From: Nitrospira defluvii
GTDB taxonomy: Bacteria > Nitrospirota > Nitrospiria > Nitrospirales > Nitrospiraceae
Direction: 5' to 3'
Length of the DNA stretch: 64,000 nucleotides
Assembly (NCBI RefSeq): GCF_905220995.1
Contig: NZ_CAJNBJ010000002.1
Location: forward strand, 124,001 to 188,000
Below are positions 41,532 through 51,330 of the stretch, one piece after another. The notes beneath the pieces were generated by a model. It did no database searches. It worked only from the letters and a program-made list of their open reading frames with translations, and was not told the origin of the DNA. Position 1 is the first letter of the stretch; each line of letters begins with the position of its first letter. Made by a program: the position numbers and the translations under genes.

Positions 41532-41927
41532 ATGGCGGCAGTGCCCCATTCACAAGAGCAACACACCATCGACTGTATCGAGGCGTGCATGGACTGTGCG
41601 CATTTTTGCAATGCCTGCGCGGATGACATGATCGGCATGCCTCATGAGGAATCGGAGGACCTCATAGTCCGCTGCATCAGACTCTGTCGCGACTGTGCGG
41701 ACATCTGTCTCCTGGCGGCTCAATGGATGGGCCGGAACTCGGCCTTTGCCATTCGTGTCTGTGCACTCTGTGCGGAGATTTGCGAACTCTGCGCCGGGCT
41801 CTGTGAGCAGCATGCTCCACACCACGCGGCTTGCGGAGATTGCGCGAAAGTGTGTCGACATTGCGCCGCCCTCTGTCACCAGATGGTGGCGGAGACCATT
41901 CCCGCAGCGTCGACCGGCAATGCGTGA
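41532..41927 (+). CDS. Four-helix-bundle copper-binding protein (DUF326/Csp-like)
   Basis: A 131-residue cysteine-rich protein: CIEACMDCAHFCNACADDM, CIRLCRDCADICLLAAQWM, CALCAEICELCAGLCEQHA and CGDCAKVCRHCAALCHQM. Cysteines repeat with CxxxC/CxxC spacing along four helices, as in copper storage proteins (Csp) and DUF326 proteins that line a helix bundle with thiolates and store Cu(I). No signal peptide is seen, so it is probably a cytosolic Csp3-like form. AAGGAGG precedes the ATG at 41532. It lies behind two stress dyads. A cupredoxin-like protein and a metallothionein elsewhere in the window fit a metal-stress theme. Confidence 0.88.
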   Translation: MAAVPHSQEQHTIDCIEACMDCAHFCNACADDMIGMPHEESEDLIVRCIRLCRDCADICLLAAQWMGRNSAFAIRVCALCAEICELCAGLCEQHAPHHAACGDCAKVCRHCAALCHQMVAETIPAASTGNA

Positions 41928-41980
41928 GCGGCCGGGAGATGACCGTCCAACGGTCCTCCAGCCGCTCCGGGAGGGACACC

Positions 41981-42433
41981 ATGCGGAATCACTTGCTCGG
42001 AGCACTCATCGTGACCGCGCTACTGACGGGGGGATGGACCGCCGGCACACCGGAGGTGCCGGTGCCCGTTCCACAGCCGGGACCAGGCCCGACCGTCCCA
42101 CCAAAGCCGTCTGATCCGGTTCCTCTACCACCCACGACTCCGCACTCCATGCAACAGGAGGGCGAGATCCACACCTCTGCGCTCCATCTGATCGCCGAGC
42201 GGGAAGGCTCCTCCTCAGAGACTCTGTCGGGTTTGCTGATCGAGTTGAACCTCGATCAGCGGAGGGGTCGCGTAACCACCGATGTGGGGAAAACGGTGTC
42301 TTTTTCCATTCCAAATCCGGACCTCTTCCGCAACCTGTCGATCGGCGAGCGCGTGACACTCAAACTCGACTCGTCTCAACGGGCGGTCGGCGTTCTCGAA
42401 CAGACCGCCCCGGAGATCCCCCCGCCAGGGTAG
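41981..42433 (+). CDS. Proline-rich exported protein, unknown function
   Basis: A 150-residue protein with GGGAGG before the ATG at 41981. A signal peptide (MRNHLLGALIVTALLTGGWTA) is followed by a proline-rich segment (VPVPVPQPGPGPTVPPKP). A C-terminal about 60-residue domain of probable beta structure follows (SGLLIELNLDQRRGRVTTDVGKTVSFSIPN ... GERVTLKLDSSQRAVGV), looking like a small OB/SH3-type fold. It lies 53 bp after the copper protein on the same strand and is likely co-transcribed. I do not recognise a family. Confidence 0.65.
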   Translation: MRNHLLGALIVTALLTGGWTAGTPEVPVPVPQPGPGPTVPPKPSDPVPLPPTTPHSMQQEGEIHTSALHLIAEREGSSSETLSGLLIELNLDQRRGRVTTDVGKTVSFSIPNPDLFRNLSIGERVTLKLDSSQRAVGVLEQTAPEIPPPG

Positions 42434-42506
42434 CGGCCGGGGGAGCCAGGGGAGATGGTTCGAAGGCCTGCCCCCTGACCAGCCGGACAGCCAGCACAGA
42501 CCCTCG

Positions 42507-42552
42507 ACTAGGGGTTTCACTAGTGGGGGGGGACTGCCGGGAATGCTACAAC
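42507..42552 (+). promoter_or_regulatory. Stress-dyad promoter (site 11) of the kinase/CheR/CheB cluster
   Basis: ACTAGG GGTTTC ACTAGT at 42507-42524 (11 of 12). The -10-like TACAAC at 42547-42552 follows after exactly 22 nt. The predicted leader to the kinase ATG at 42646 is about 87 nt. It heads five translationally linked genes running to 54014. Confidence 0.58.
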
Positions 42553-42645
42553 CTTCAGCGATTCTTGAGCATCGTCCGGTCATGACTCACGGTACCTTCA
42601 CGGGCAAGCACCATCCGCGACCATTCCATTGTGCCGGGCCTCACG

Positions 42646-45600
42646 ATGAATGCACACGATCCGTCCAACTGGCTGACCGGAAGTGATATGGGGGAACGTA
42701 TCAAGGCCTTCGATTGGTCGAACACTCCGCTCGGCCAGATCGAACAGTGGCCTACCGCGCTCGTTTCCACCTTGAGTGTCTGCCTGACCGCCCAAACCCC
42801 GATGGCCATCTATTGGGGGAAGGATTCCTGGCTCCTGTACAACGACGCCTGGCGTCCGATCGTGGGCGGGAAGCATCCCTGGGCACTGGGCATACCGGCG
42901 AGGAACGTCTGGCCGGAATTGTGGCCCACGATCCAGCATTACTACCGAAGCGTCCTCACCACAGGGGAGGCCAACTGGAGAAGCGACGAGCTGTTGCCCA
43001 TGCAACGGTTCGGCTATACGGAAGAATGTTACTTCGATTACAGCCTGAATCCCATTCGTGGCCAGGACGGGCAGGTCGAAGGGATCCTGAATATCGTTCA
43101 GGAGACCACTTACCGTGTCCTGAACGATCGCCGCACGCGCTTGTTGCGCGAACTCGCCTCCCTTTCCGGATCTGCTCAGCACGAGGACGACGCCTGTGCG
43201 CTGGCCTTACAATCACTCGCCACCGACCCCACCGATCTTCCCTTCGCCCTTCTGTATCGATTAGATCGGAGCGGCGGCCAAGCCACCCTCGCCGGCGCGA
43301 TCGGGCTGGAGAAGGACCACCCTGCCAGACAGGACCGAGTCCAACTCCACGACCCCAAAACCACGGCGAGCTGGCCTCTCGCAGCGTCGCTTCAGCAGGG
43401 TAGCCCGCTGGTCCTGGACGATCTGGCCGATCGGTTCGGCTGGCTCCCCGGAGGGGCATGGCCCGAACCGACTAGACAGGCGATCATTCTTCCCATCACC
43501 CAAGGCACCCATCAGGACGGCGATGTCCTCCTCATCGCCGCGGTCAGTCCGCGTCTGCAGTTGGACGGTGATTATCGGCATTTCTTTGGCATGGTCGCCT
43601 CGCAAATTGCCATGGCCCTCACCAATGCGAGAGCCTATCAGTCGGAGGCGAGACGCGCGGAGGCCCTGGCGGAATTGGACCGGGCCAAGACGGAGTTCTT
43701 TAACAATGTCAGCCACGAGTTTCGCACCCCCCTCACACTCATGCTCGGTCCGCTGGAGGAAGAACTCCGCGAGCGGCCGCATAACACCAACCTCGACGTT
43801 GCCCATCGCAATAGTGTGCGCCTCCTGAAACTCGTGAATATCCTGCTGGACTTCTCACGCCTTGAGGCAGGCCGCACGGAGGCCCTGTATCAACCGACCG
43901 ACCTGGCCGCCTACAGTGCGGACCTGGCGAGCGGGTTTCGCTCCGCCGTCGAGGGAGCCGGTCTGACCTTCCGTATCGACTGCCCGCCCCTGCCGCAACC
44001 GGTCTATGTCGATCGTAGCCTGTGGGAAAAGATCGTCCTCAACCTGCTCAGCAACGCGTTCAAGCATACATTTCAGGGCGAAATCTCGCTATCGATCAGA
44101 CACAGTCAGGAGGGCGTCACGCTGGCGGTGCAGGACACCGGAGTCGGCATTCCCACCGACGCGCTCCCGCGGCTGTTTGAACGATTCTACAGAGTGCAGA
44201 ACCGGCAAAGCCGGACGCATGAAGGCAGCGGAATCGGATTGGCACTCGTCCGGGAAGTCGTGCAACTGCATGGAGGGACGGTACAGGTTGAGAGCCGCCT
44301 CGACGAAGGCAGCATCTTTTCCGTGACGCTTCCCTGGGGCAAGGACCATCTGCCTCCGGAACAGGTCAGTCTGGATACCGCCGCCTCGACACATGCGCCG
44401 GCCGTCTCAGCGTATCTCCAAGAGGCGTGGCAGTGGCTGCCCGAGGTCGGAACAGATGTCTCGCAGGAGGAGGTGCCCTCGCCGGATGGGCCCGCATCCA
44501 GACGAGCACGCATCCTCGTGGCCGACGACAATGCGGATATGCGCCGTTACATCGTGCGCCTCCTGCGCGAGCACTACGAGGTCAAAGCGGTCGGTGACGG
44601 ACGTGCCGCCTTGGCTGAGATTCGCCGCCGCCCCCCGGATGTGCTGCTGAGCGACATCATGATGCCGCAACTGGACGGCATCGGACTCGCCAGAATTCTG
44701 CGGGCCGATCCGGCCCTGCAGACCATTCCCATCATTCTGCTCTCCGCCCGCGCTGGCGAGGAGCCGCGCATCAAAGGCCTCGAGCAGGGCGCTGATGACT
44801 ATCTGGTGAAACCCTTCAGCGGGCGAGAGTTGCTGGCGCGGGTGTCGGCCCATTTGAATCTGGGCCGACTTCGCCGGGAGGCGGCCGGACAAATCGCCTC
44901 CAGCGAAGCGCAATTGCGGGCGATCATCAACCAAGCCACGGTCACGGTCGCACAAACCGATCTGGCCGGCCGATTCCAACTCGTGAACCGACGGTTCTGC
45001 GACCTGCTGGGTTATACGGAGTCTGAATTGCTCGCCATGCGCATGCAAGACGTGACGGATCCTGAGGACCTTCCACGGAATCTCGACCTGTTTCAACAGC
45101 TCGTCCAGGGCGGACCCGATTTCGTGATCGAGAAGCGCTACCGGCGGAAAGACGGGACGGCCGTGTGGATGAGTGTCAGTGTCGGAGGCGTCAGGGAGGG
45201 CACGGACCTGCAGTCCATCGTGGGCGTCGGACTCGACATCAGCGACCGAAAACGGCAGGAGACACAGCTGCTGATCGTCAATCGACGGCAACAATGGCTC
45301 TACGAGCTGGCCGATGCCGTGAATCGCGCGGAACCGTCGTCGCGTCTCTATGAGCGGGCGTTGCAAGCCATGGCGGAAGCGGTCGAAGCGGATCGGGCGG
45401 CGATTCTCCTCATTGATGACGAAGGCGTGATGCGATTCAAGGCGTCCCAGGGTCTGTCTACGGAGTATCAGCGCGCGGTCGAGGGGCATTCCCCATGGAC
45501 CGCCGATCAGAAAGACCCTCCGCCTCTGTTCATGGAGAACGTCGCCTTGTCTGAGCTGACGCCAGAATTGCAGGCCACGATCCAACGGGAAGGCATCCAG

Positions 45601-47373
45601 GCCCTGGCCTTCATTCCCCTCACCTATAGCGGCCGATTGCTGGGCAAATTCATGCTGTACTTCGACCGGCCCCGCCGCATGACCGACGAGGAGATCGAAT
45701 GGTCGCAGGCCTTGGCCACGACCTTGGCACTCGCCGTCGCACGGGCCCAGGCCGATGAGGTGCTGCGCGCCAGCGAGGAACGGCTGCGACTGGCCATGGT
45801 GGCCGGACGCATGGGCGCCTGGGATCTCAATCTCCATACCGGAGAGACCACCTGGGACGCGAAACAGTACGAACTCTTCGGACGGCCGACGGATCAGCCA
45901 GTCCGTCGAGCGGAGGAGTTCTACACGGCGCTGCATCCTGACGATGCGGCCCAGGTACAGGACGCAGCCACGCGAGCCATGGACACCGGCTTGTTCACGT
46001 CGGAATTTCGCGTCGTGCACCAGGACGGCGCCGTCCGCTGGCTGTCAGGACAGGGTGCGACCGTCACGGATGACCAGGGCAGGCCGGTCCGCATGATCGG
46101 TATCAACTATGACATCACCGAACGCAAACAAGCCGAGCAGGACTTGCAGCGATTTGCCGCTCAATTGGAACATCGCGTCGCCGAACGCACGCTCGAGCTG
46201 ACACAGTCGCGGGAACAGTTACGGGCCCTGGCCACCGAGCTGAACCTGGCCGGACAGCGCGAGCGACAACAGGTGGCGACGGAGCTGCATGACTACCTGG
46301 CCCAACTACTCGCCCTCAGCCGGATTCGTCTGGCGCAAGCCATGCAACACCCGATGGCGCCCCCGCTGAGCCGGACCTTGCATGAGTTGCAGGAGGTCAC
46401 GGATCAGGCGTTGACCTACACCAGAACCCTGGTCGCCCAACTCAGTCCGCCGATTCTCAAGGAATTCGGTCTACCGATGGCCTTGCGATGGTTGGCGGAG
46501 CAAATGCTCCAACGAGATCTACACGTCTCCCTGGACTTCTGCCCGGCCGAACTGGCCCTTCCGGAAGATCAAGCCATGCTGCTGTTCCAATCCATCCGCG
46601 AGCTGCTCATGAATGTGGTCAAACATGCGGGCACGAAGGACGCGGCCATTGCGGTCCTGGTCAACGACGGTCATCTGCAAATCACGGTGACGGACCATGG
46701 AACTGGTTTTTTGCCAGCGGAGAAGACCGCTCTGCCCCGACAGGGGACCGTGCCCGGATTCGGGCTGTTTAGTATCCGTGAGCGGATGCTTGCACTCGGG
46801 GGACGGTTCGATCTCCGCTCACGGCCTGGTGAGGGCACGATCGCGACGCTTGTCATGCCCCTTGCGACTCCGCTTGGACCAGCCGGGTCGCTGTTGCCTC
46901 ACCATACACCGGCTACAGGTTCACCCCGAACCGCCAAGGAGCATCCGGGATCATCCACTCATCTCAACGGCCACCCTCACCGGCCTACCCCGGTCATCAG
47001 GGTCCTCATCGCCGACGACCATGCGATGGTCCGGCAAGGGCTGTGCGGGCTGCTGGCCGGTTATGCGGACATCGAAGTTTTGGGTGAAGCGGCCAACGGG
47101 CAGGAAGCGGTGGCCCTCACCACCCAATTACAACCCGATGTCGTCCTCATGGACGTCAACATGCCGGGGATGGACGGCATCGAGGCCACCAGACTGATCA
47201 AGGAGGTCATGCCCAACACGATCGTGATCGGCTTGTCCGTTCAAAATGCCGGCCATGTGGGCATGGCCATGCGCGAGGCTGGCGCCATCGCGTTCCTGAA
47301 CAAGGAGGCCGCCGTCGAAGATCTCTACCACACCATCCTCACCGCCCGGAACGCCCTGCTGAGTACCCGATGA
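42646..47373 (+). CDS. Giant hybrid histidine kinase with two kinase cores and two receivers
   Basis: A 1575-residue soluble sensor. Order (approximate residues): PAS 10-150, GAF 165-335, HisKA 345-410 (NNVSHEFRTPL), HATPase 455-570, receiver 620-740 (LVADDN ... LLSDIMMPQLDG ... LVKPF), PAS 755-865, GAF 880-1030 and PAS 1035-1160. Next comes a DesK/NarX-type HisKA_3 near 1210 (ERQQVATELHDYLAQLL) with its own HATPase, and last a NarL-type receiver 1450-1570 (LIADDHAMVRQG ... VLMDVNMPGMDG) with no DNA-binding domain. No membrane segment is seen. The ATG at 42646 has no strong ribosome-binding site, and a GTG at 42631 is possible. It is the first gene of the signalling cluster; its stop overlaps the next start. 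Confidence 0.87.
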   Translation: MNAHDPSNWLTGSDMGERIKAFDWSNTPLGQIEQWPTALVSTLSVCLTAQTPMAIYWGKDSWLLYNDAWRPIVGGKHPWALGIPARNVWPELWPTIQHYYRSVLTTGEANWRSDELLPMQRFGYTEECYFDYSLNPIRGQDGQVEGILNIVQETTYRVLNDRRTRLLRELASLSGSAQHEDDACALALQSLATDPTDLPFALLYRLDRSGGQATLAGAIGLEKDHPARQDRVQLHDPKTTASWPLAASLQQGSPLVLDDLADRFGWLPGGAWPEPTRQAIILPITQGTHQDGDVLLIAAVSPRLQLDGDYRHFFGMVASQIAMALTNARAYQSEARRAEALAELDRAKTEFFNNVSHEFRTPLTLMLGPLEEELRERPHNTNLDVAHRNSVRLLKLVNILLDFSRLEAGRTEALYQPTDLAAYSADLASGFRSAVEGAGLTFRIDCPPLPQPVYVDRSLWEKIVLNLLSNAFKHTFQGEISLSIRHSQEGVTLAVQDTGVGIPTDALPRLFERFYRVQNRQSRTHEGSGIGLALVREVVQLHGGTVQVESRLDEGSIFSVTLPWGKDHLPPEQVSLDTAASTHAPAVSAYLQEAWQWLPEVGTDVSQEEVPSPDGPASRRARILVADDNADMRRYIVRLLREHYEVKAVGDGRAALAEIRRRPPDVLLSDIMMPQLDGIGLARILRADPALQTIPIILLSARAGEEPRIKGLEQGADDYLVKPFSGRELLARVSAHLNLGRLRREAAGQIASSEAQLRAIINQATVTVAQTDLAGRFQLVNRRFCDLLGYTESELLAMRMQDVTDPEDLPRNLDLFQQLVQGGPDFVIEKRYRRKDGTAVWMSVSVGGVREGTDLQSIVGVGLDISDRKRQETQLLIVNRRQQWLYELADAVNRAEPSSRLYERALQAMAEAVEADRAAILLIDDEGVMRFKASQGLSTEYQRAVEGHSPWTADQKDPPPLFMENVALSELTPELQATIQREGIQALAFIPLTYSGRLLGKFMLYFDRPRRMTDEEIEWSQALATTLALAVARAQADEVLRASEERLRLAMVAGRMGAWDLNLHTGETTWDAKQYELFGRPTDQPVRRAEEFYTALHPDDAAQVQDAATRAMDTGLFTSEFRVVHQDGAVRWLSGQGATVTDDQGRPVRMIGINYDITERKQAEQDLQRFAAQLEHRVAERTLELTQSREQLRALATELNLAGQRERQQVATELHDYLAQLLALSRIRLAQAMQHPMAPPLSRTLHELQEVTDQALTYTRTLVAQLSPPILKEFGLPMALRWLAEQMLQRDLHVSLDFCPAELALPEDQAMLLFQSIRELLMNVVKHAGTKDAAIAVLVNDGHLQITVTDHGTGFLPAEKTALPRQGTVPGFGLFSIRERMLALGGRFDLRSRPGEGTIATLVMPLATPLGPAGSLLPHHTPATGSPRTAKEHPGSSTHLNGHPHRPTPVIRVLIADDHAMVRQGLCGLLAGYADIEVLGEAANGQEAVALTTQLQPDVVLMDVNMPGMDGIEATRLIKEVMPNTIVIGLSVQNAGHVGMAMREAGAIAFLNKEAAVEDLYHTILTARNALLSTR

Positions 47374-50300
47374 GGCGATTTCAACAACGGCCGACACCCC
47401 TGATCACCGGCGGACTCGCCCTCGCCCTGGCGCTGGTGTTTCTGTCTGAATTCTATACCGCGCTCGGCATTACGGTCTGGGTGTTGTATTTGATTCCTCT
47501 TGTGCTCTCGTATCTTACTTGGAATCCCGCCGTGCCGGTCATCATCGGTGCTGTCGTGACACTGATGATGTTCGTCGGTCTCTTCATCAGCCCTGCCGGC
47601 ATTGATCCCTCCCTGGCGTTGATGAATCGAAGCATGGGTGTCGTGACGGCCATTGCCCTGGCCGCCCTCGGACATCAGTTCGTCAGCGGGCGCCTGGCCG
47701 TGCGGAGAGAAGAATGGGTGCGGGTCGGCCAGACGGTGCTGAGCGAGCGAATGATCGGCGATCAGAGCCTGCGGACGCTCGGGGAAAATGTGTTGCACGG
47801 GCTCGCCGCATACCTTGGTGCGCAGGGCGGGGCCATCTTCATCGAAGAGGCCGGCGAGTTCCACCGGACCGCCACCTATGGAGTGCCGGACGGCAGTCCC
47901 ATCCCCGATCGTCTTCGGTCCGGTGACGGGTTGTTGGGCCGCGCGCTTCATGAACAACAGCCCATCGTGGTCCAGGATCTGCCGGACGGCTACTTCACCA
48001 TCGGTTCCTCCTTGGGACAACATGCGCCGCGGCATCTGCTGATCGCGCCGGTCGGCGTCGACGGCCGCATCAACACCGTGCTGGAACTCGGGTTTTTTCA
48101 CCCGGTGCAGGACTCGGATCGGGAGTTGATCAGCCGTCTGAGTCAAGCTATCGCCCTCTCCGTCCGGTCGGCCCGTTATCGGTCTCAGCTGCAGGAGCTG
48201 CTTGAGGAGACCCAACGTCAAGCCGAAGAATTGCAGGTGCAGAGCGAGGAACTCCGGGTCGCCAATGAGGAACTCGAAGAGCAGAGCCGGGCACTCAAGG
48301 AATCGCATGGCCGGCTCGAACAACAGCAGGTTGAACTGGAACAGACGAACAGCCAGTTGGAGGAACAGGCCCAGATCCTGGAGAGACAGAAGGAAGATCT
48401 CAGGGAAGCCACTCAGACCTTGGAGGCCCAAAAGCGTCAGTTGGAACAGGTCAGCCGCTACAAATCGGAATTCCTGGCCAACATGTCGCACGAGATGCGT
48501 ACGCCGCTCAATTCCACACTGATTCTGTCCAAACTGCTTGCGGATAATCCGCAGGGAAACCTCACCCCGGATCAGATCAAATCGGTGACGACCATCGAAT
48601 CCGCCGGCCATGATCTGTTGACCCTCATCGACGATGTGCTCGACCTCGCCAAGGTCGAAGCCGGGCGCATCGAGCTGACGTCGGAAGATATCTCGCTCAA
48701 ACGCCTGCGGGACAACCTCCAGGCCCTGTTCGCGCCCTTGGCGGAACAGAAGGGCCTCCGACTGCGTGTCACACAGGCGCCGGGGGCGCCGGAATCCATC
48801 GAATCCGATTGGCAACGCCTGGAACAGGTGCTGAAAAATCTCCTCTCCAACGCGATCAAATTTACAGAAACGGGCTCGGTATCCCTCGACATCAGCCCGC
48901 TGCCGGACGGCTGGCTCGCCTTCGCCGTACAGGACACCGGCATCGGCATCCCGACCGACCAGCAAGGATTGATTTTCGAACCGTTTTGTCAGGCCGACGG
49001 AACGACCAGCCGCAAGTACGGGGGAACGGGTCTCGGGCTCTCCATCTCCCGAGAATTCGTGCGCCTGCTCGGCGGCCACATTCACCTGACCAGCGTCCCC
49101 GGACAGGGCAGCACGTTCACTGTGCTGCTCCCTCAGGCAGGAGCCGGCTCGGCCGCTCCTGTGTCCTTCCCCTCTTCATCCGGGCACACACCGGTTCCCC
49201 CTTCACTGTCACACAGTCTCGATGACCTGTCGGCGGGGGAGCAGCGGAACAGCCGCGCTGTGCCAAGACTGGCTGACGACCGAGAGTGGCTCTCGGCTGA
49301 TCGACGGCTACTCCTGATCGTCGAAGACGATGACTCCTTTTCGCGCATTCTTTCGGACCTGGCCCATGAACTCAACTTCCAGGTTATCACCAGCGCCACG
49401 GCGTCCGATGCGGTACTCCTCGCCTCCCGCTACCTCCCGAGTGCCGTCATCCTTGATATCGGATTGCCGGACCATTCCGGTCTCTCCGTGATCGACCGCC
49501 TCAAATCAGACGTGCGCACGCGCCACATTCCGGTCCACGTGATTTCCGGCCATGACCACGTGAAGACGGCACTTTCGCTCGGCGCCGTCGGCTACATGCT
49601 CAAACCGGTCAAACGTGAGCAGCTGGTCGAAGCCTTCCGGCGGTTCGAAACTCGGCTGACGGAACGGCCTCGCCGGGTCCTCATCGTGGAAGATGATCCT
49701 GCGCAGCGTGAAAGCCTCCGTCTGTTGCTCGGCTCGAACGACGTCGAAACCGTGGGGGCGGAAAGCGCCGCCGAATGCCTCACACATCTGACGCAACGAA
49801 CCTTCGATTGCATGGTGTTGGATCTCACCTTACCGGATGCGTCCGGCTTTTCATTGCTGGAAGACCTGAGTCGCGAAGAGCACCTCGCCTTTCCGCCCGT
49901 CATCGTCTATACCGGGCGGGACCTTTCCACCGACGAAGAACAGCGCCTGCGTAAATACTCGCATTCCATCATCATCAAGGGCGCCAAGTCGCCTGAGCGG
50001 CTGCTTGACGAAGTGACGCTGTTCCTGCATCAGGTCGTCACGACCTTGCCCCCCGAACAACAGCGCATGCTGGAGAAGGCGAGGAGCCGCAATGCCGCCC
50101 TCGACGGACGACGCATTCTCATCGTGGAAGACGATGTCCGCAATATTTTTGCCTTGAGCGCAGTCCTGGAACCTCATGGTGCCAAGCTGGAGATCGCGCG
50201 AAACGGGCTGGAATGCCTGGCCCTGCTGGATCGCGCCATGTTGACCAAAGAGTACGGCATCGACATGGTGCTGATGGATATCATGATGCCGGAAATGGAC

Positions 50301-50489
50301 GGACTGACCGCCATGCGAGCGATTCGCGAACGCCCCGACTGGCAGAAACTGCCCATCATCGCCCTGACCGCCAAGGCCATGAAAAATGACCAGGAACAGG
50401 CCCTGGCGGCGGGCGCCAACGACTACATGGCGAAACCGCTGGATGTGGATCAATTGCTTTCGCTGATACGTGTATGGATGCCACGATGA
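47370..50489 (+). CDS. Membrane-bound hybrid histidine kinase with GAF and three receivers
   Basis: A 1039-residue protein starting in a 4-bp overlap with the preceding kinase gene. Three to four N-terminal hydrophobic segments (about 10-95) precede a GAF domain (110-265). A glutamine/glutamate-rich coiled coil (265-360) leads to HisKA (FLANMSHEMRTPLN, about 370) and HATPase with GTGLGLSISREFVRLLGG. Three tandem receivers follow: about 645-765 (VEDDDSF ... LDIGLPDHSG ... LKP), 770-890 (VEDDPAQ ... LDLTLPDASG, with an atypical lysine region IIKGAKS) and 910-1035 (VEDDVRN ... MDIMMPEMDG ... AKPLD). This layout is that of GAF-coiled-coil hybrid kinases found next to CheB/CheR modules, as here. 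Confidence 0.87.
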   Translation: MRRFQQRPTPLITGGLALALALVFLSEFYTALGITVWVLYLIPLVLSYLTWNPAVPVIIGAVVTLMMFVGLFISPAGIDPSLALMNRSMGVVTAIALAALGHQFVSGRLAVRREEWVRVGQTVLSERMIGDQSLRTLGENVLHGLAAYLGAQGGAIFIEEAGEFHRTATYGVPDGSPIPDRLRSGDGLLGRALHEQQPIVVQDLPDGYFTIGSSLGQHAPRHLLIAPVGVDGRINTVLELGFFHPVQDSDRELISRLSQAIALSVRSARYRSQLQELLEETQRQAEELQVQSEELRVANEELEEQSRALKESHGRLEQQQVELEQTNSQLEEQAQILERQKEDLREATQTLEAQKRQLEQVSRYKSEFLANMSHEMRTPLNSTLILSKLLADNPQGNLTPDQIKSVTTIESAGHDLLTLIDDVLDLAKVEAGRIELTSEDISLKRLRDNLQALFAPLAEQKGLRLRVTQAPGAPESIESDWQRLEQVLKNLLSNAIKFTETGSVSLDISPLPDGWLAFAVQDTGIGIPTDQQGLIFEPFCQADGTTSRKYGGTGLGLSISREFVRLLGGHIHLTSVPGQGSTFTVLLPQAGAGSAAPVSFPSSSGHTPVPPSLSHSLDDLSAGEQRNSRAVPRLADDREWLSADRRLLLIVEDDDSFSRILSDLAHELNFQVITSATASDAVLLASRYLPSAVILDIGLPDHSGLSVIDRLKSDVRTRHIPVHVISGHDHVKTALSLGAVGYMLKPVKREQLVEAFRRFETRLTERPRRVLIVEDDPAQRESLRLLLGSNDVETVGAESAAECLTHLTQRTFDCMVLDLTLPDASGFSLLEDLSREEHLAFPPVIVYTGRDLSTDEEQRLRKYSHSIIIKGAKSPERLLDEVTLFLHQVVTTLPPEQQRMLEKARSRNAALDGRRILIVEDDVRNIFALSAVLEPHGAKLEIARNGLECLALLDRAMLTKEYGIDMVLMDIMMPEMDGLTAMRAIRERPDWQKLPIIALTAKAMKNDQEQALAAGANDYMAKPLDVDQLLSLIRVWMPR

Positions 50490-51325
50490 CACAGGAGACC
50501 GCGGCGAGGACGGAAGACATCGAGCTGCGCCTGTTTCTTGAGGCGATGTATTCACAATACCATTATGATTTCCGTGGGTATTCACGAGCCTCCCTCAAAC
50601 GCCGTCTGATTCTCGCCTGCCAGCGCCTCGGCTGCCCGACGGTCTCGGCGCTGCAGGAACGCTTACTGCACGACGACCGGGTCCTACCCCAGCTGCTCGA
50701 CTATATGACCGTACAAGTCAGCGACATGTTTCGTGACCCGGCGTATTTTCGCGCACTCCGTGAACAGATCATCCCGCACTTGAGGACCTATCCCTCGCTG
50801 AGAGTCTGGGTCGCGGGCTGCAGTTCCGGGGAAGAGCTCTACTCCCTGGCGATCCTGTTTCGGGAAGAAGGCTTGGAAGAAAAGACGATGTTCTATGCCA
50901 CCGATGTCAACGGCAATGCCCTCGCCAAGGCGGAGGCCGGAGTCTATGCCTTGGATCGCGTGGCGTTATTTACGAAGAACCACCGGCTCTCCGGCGGCAG
51001 CGGTTCATTGTCGGACTACTACCACGCCGCCTACGGGGCCGCTCGCTTTGATCAGACCTTACGCCGACGCACGGTATTTTCAGACCATAGCCTTGCATCC
51101 GATTCCGTCTTCGGCGAAATGCATCTGATCTCCTGCCGGAATGTGTTGATTTATTTCGATCGTCCGCTGCAAGACACCGCGGTGGGACTCTTCAAAGACG
51201 CGCTGGTCCGAAAGGGATTCCTGGGAATGGGGGCCAGAGAAACGTTGCGTTTTAATGCCCACGCCAAGGCCTTCACCGAGCTTCTGCCCCATGAGCGGAT
51301 CTATCAGAAACGGGGAGAAACCTGA
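50486..51325 (+). CDS. cheR: CheR-type protein-glutamate methyltransferase
   Basis: About 279 residues from an ATG overlapping the kinase stop (ATGA); an in-frame ATG at 50474 is an alternative. The N-terminal helical domain (YHYDFRGYSRASLKRRL) and the SAM-binding domain with VWVAGCSSGEELYSLAI (motif I), the YATDVNGNALAKAEAGVY block and the HLISCRNVLIYFD motif IV are typical of CheR. The normal target is a chemoreceptor, but no receptor, CheA or CheW is in the window. It is followed within 6 bp by CheB and embedded among hybrid kinases, so a non-chemotaxis signalling role is likely. Confidence 0.87.
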   Translation: MTQETAARTEDIELRLFLEAMYSQYHYDFRGYSRASLKRRLILACQRLGCPTVSALQERLLHDDRVLPQLLDYMTVQVSDMFRDPAYFRALREQIIPHLRTYPSLRVWVAGCSSGEELYSLAILFREEGLEEKTMFYATDVNGNALAKAEAGVYALDRVALFTKNHRLSGGSGSLSDYYHAAYGAARFDQTLRRRTVFSDHSLASDSVFGEMHLISCRNVLIYFDRPLQDTAVGLFKDALVRKGFLGMGARETLRFNAHAKAFTELLPHERIYQKRGET

Positions 51326-51330
51326 AACCC

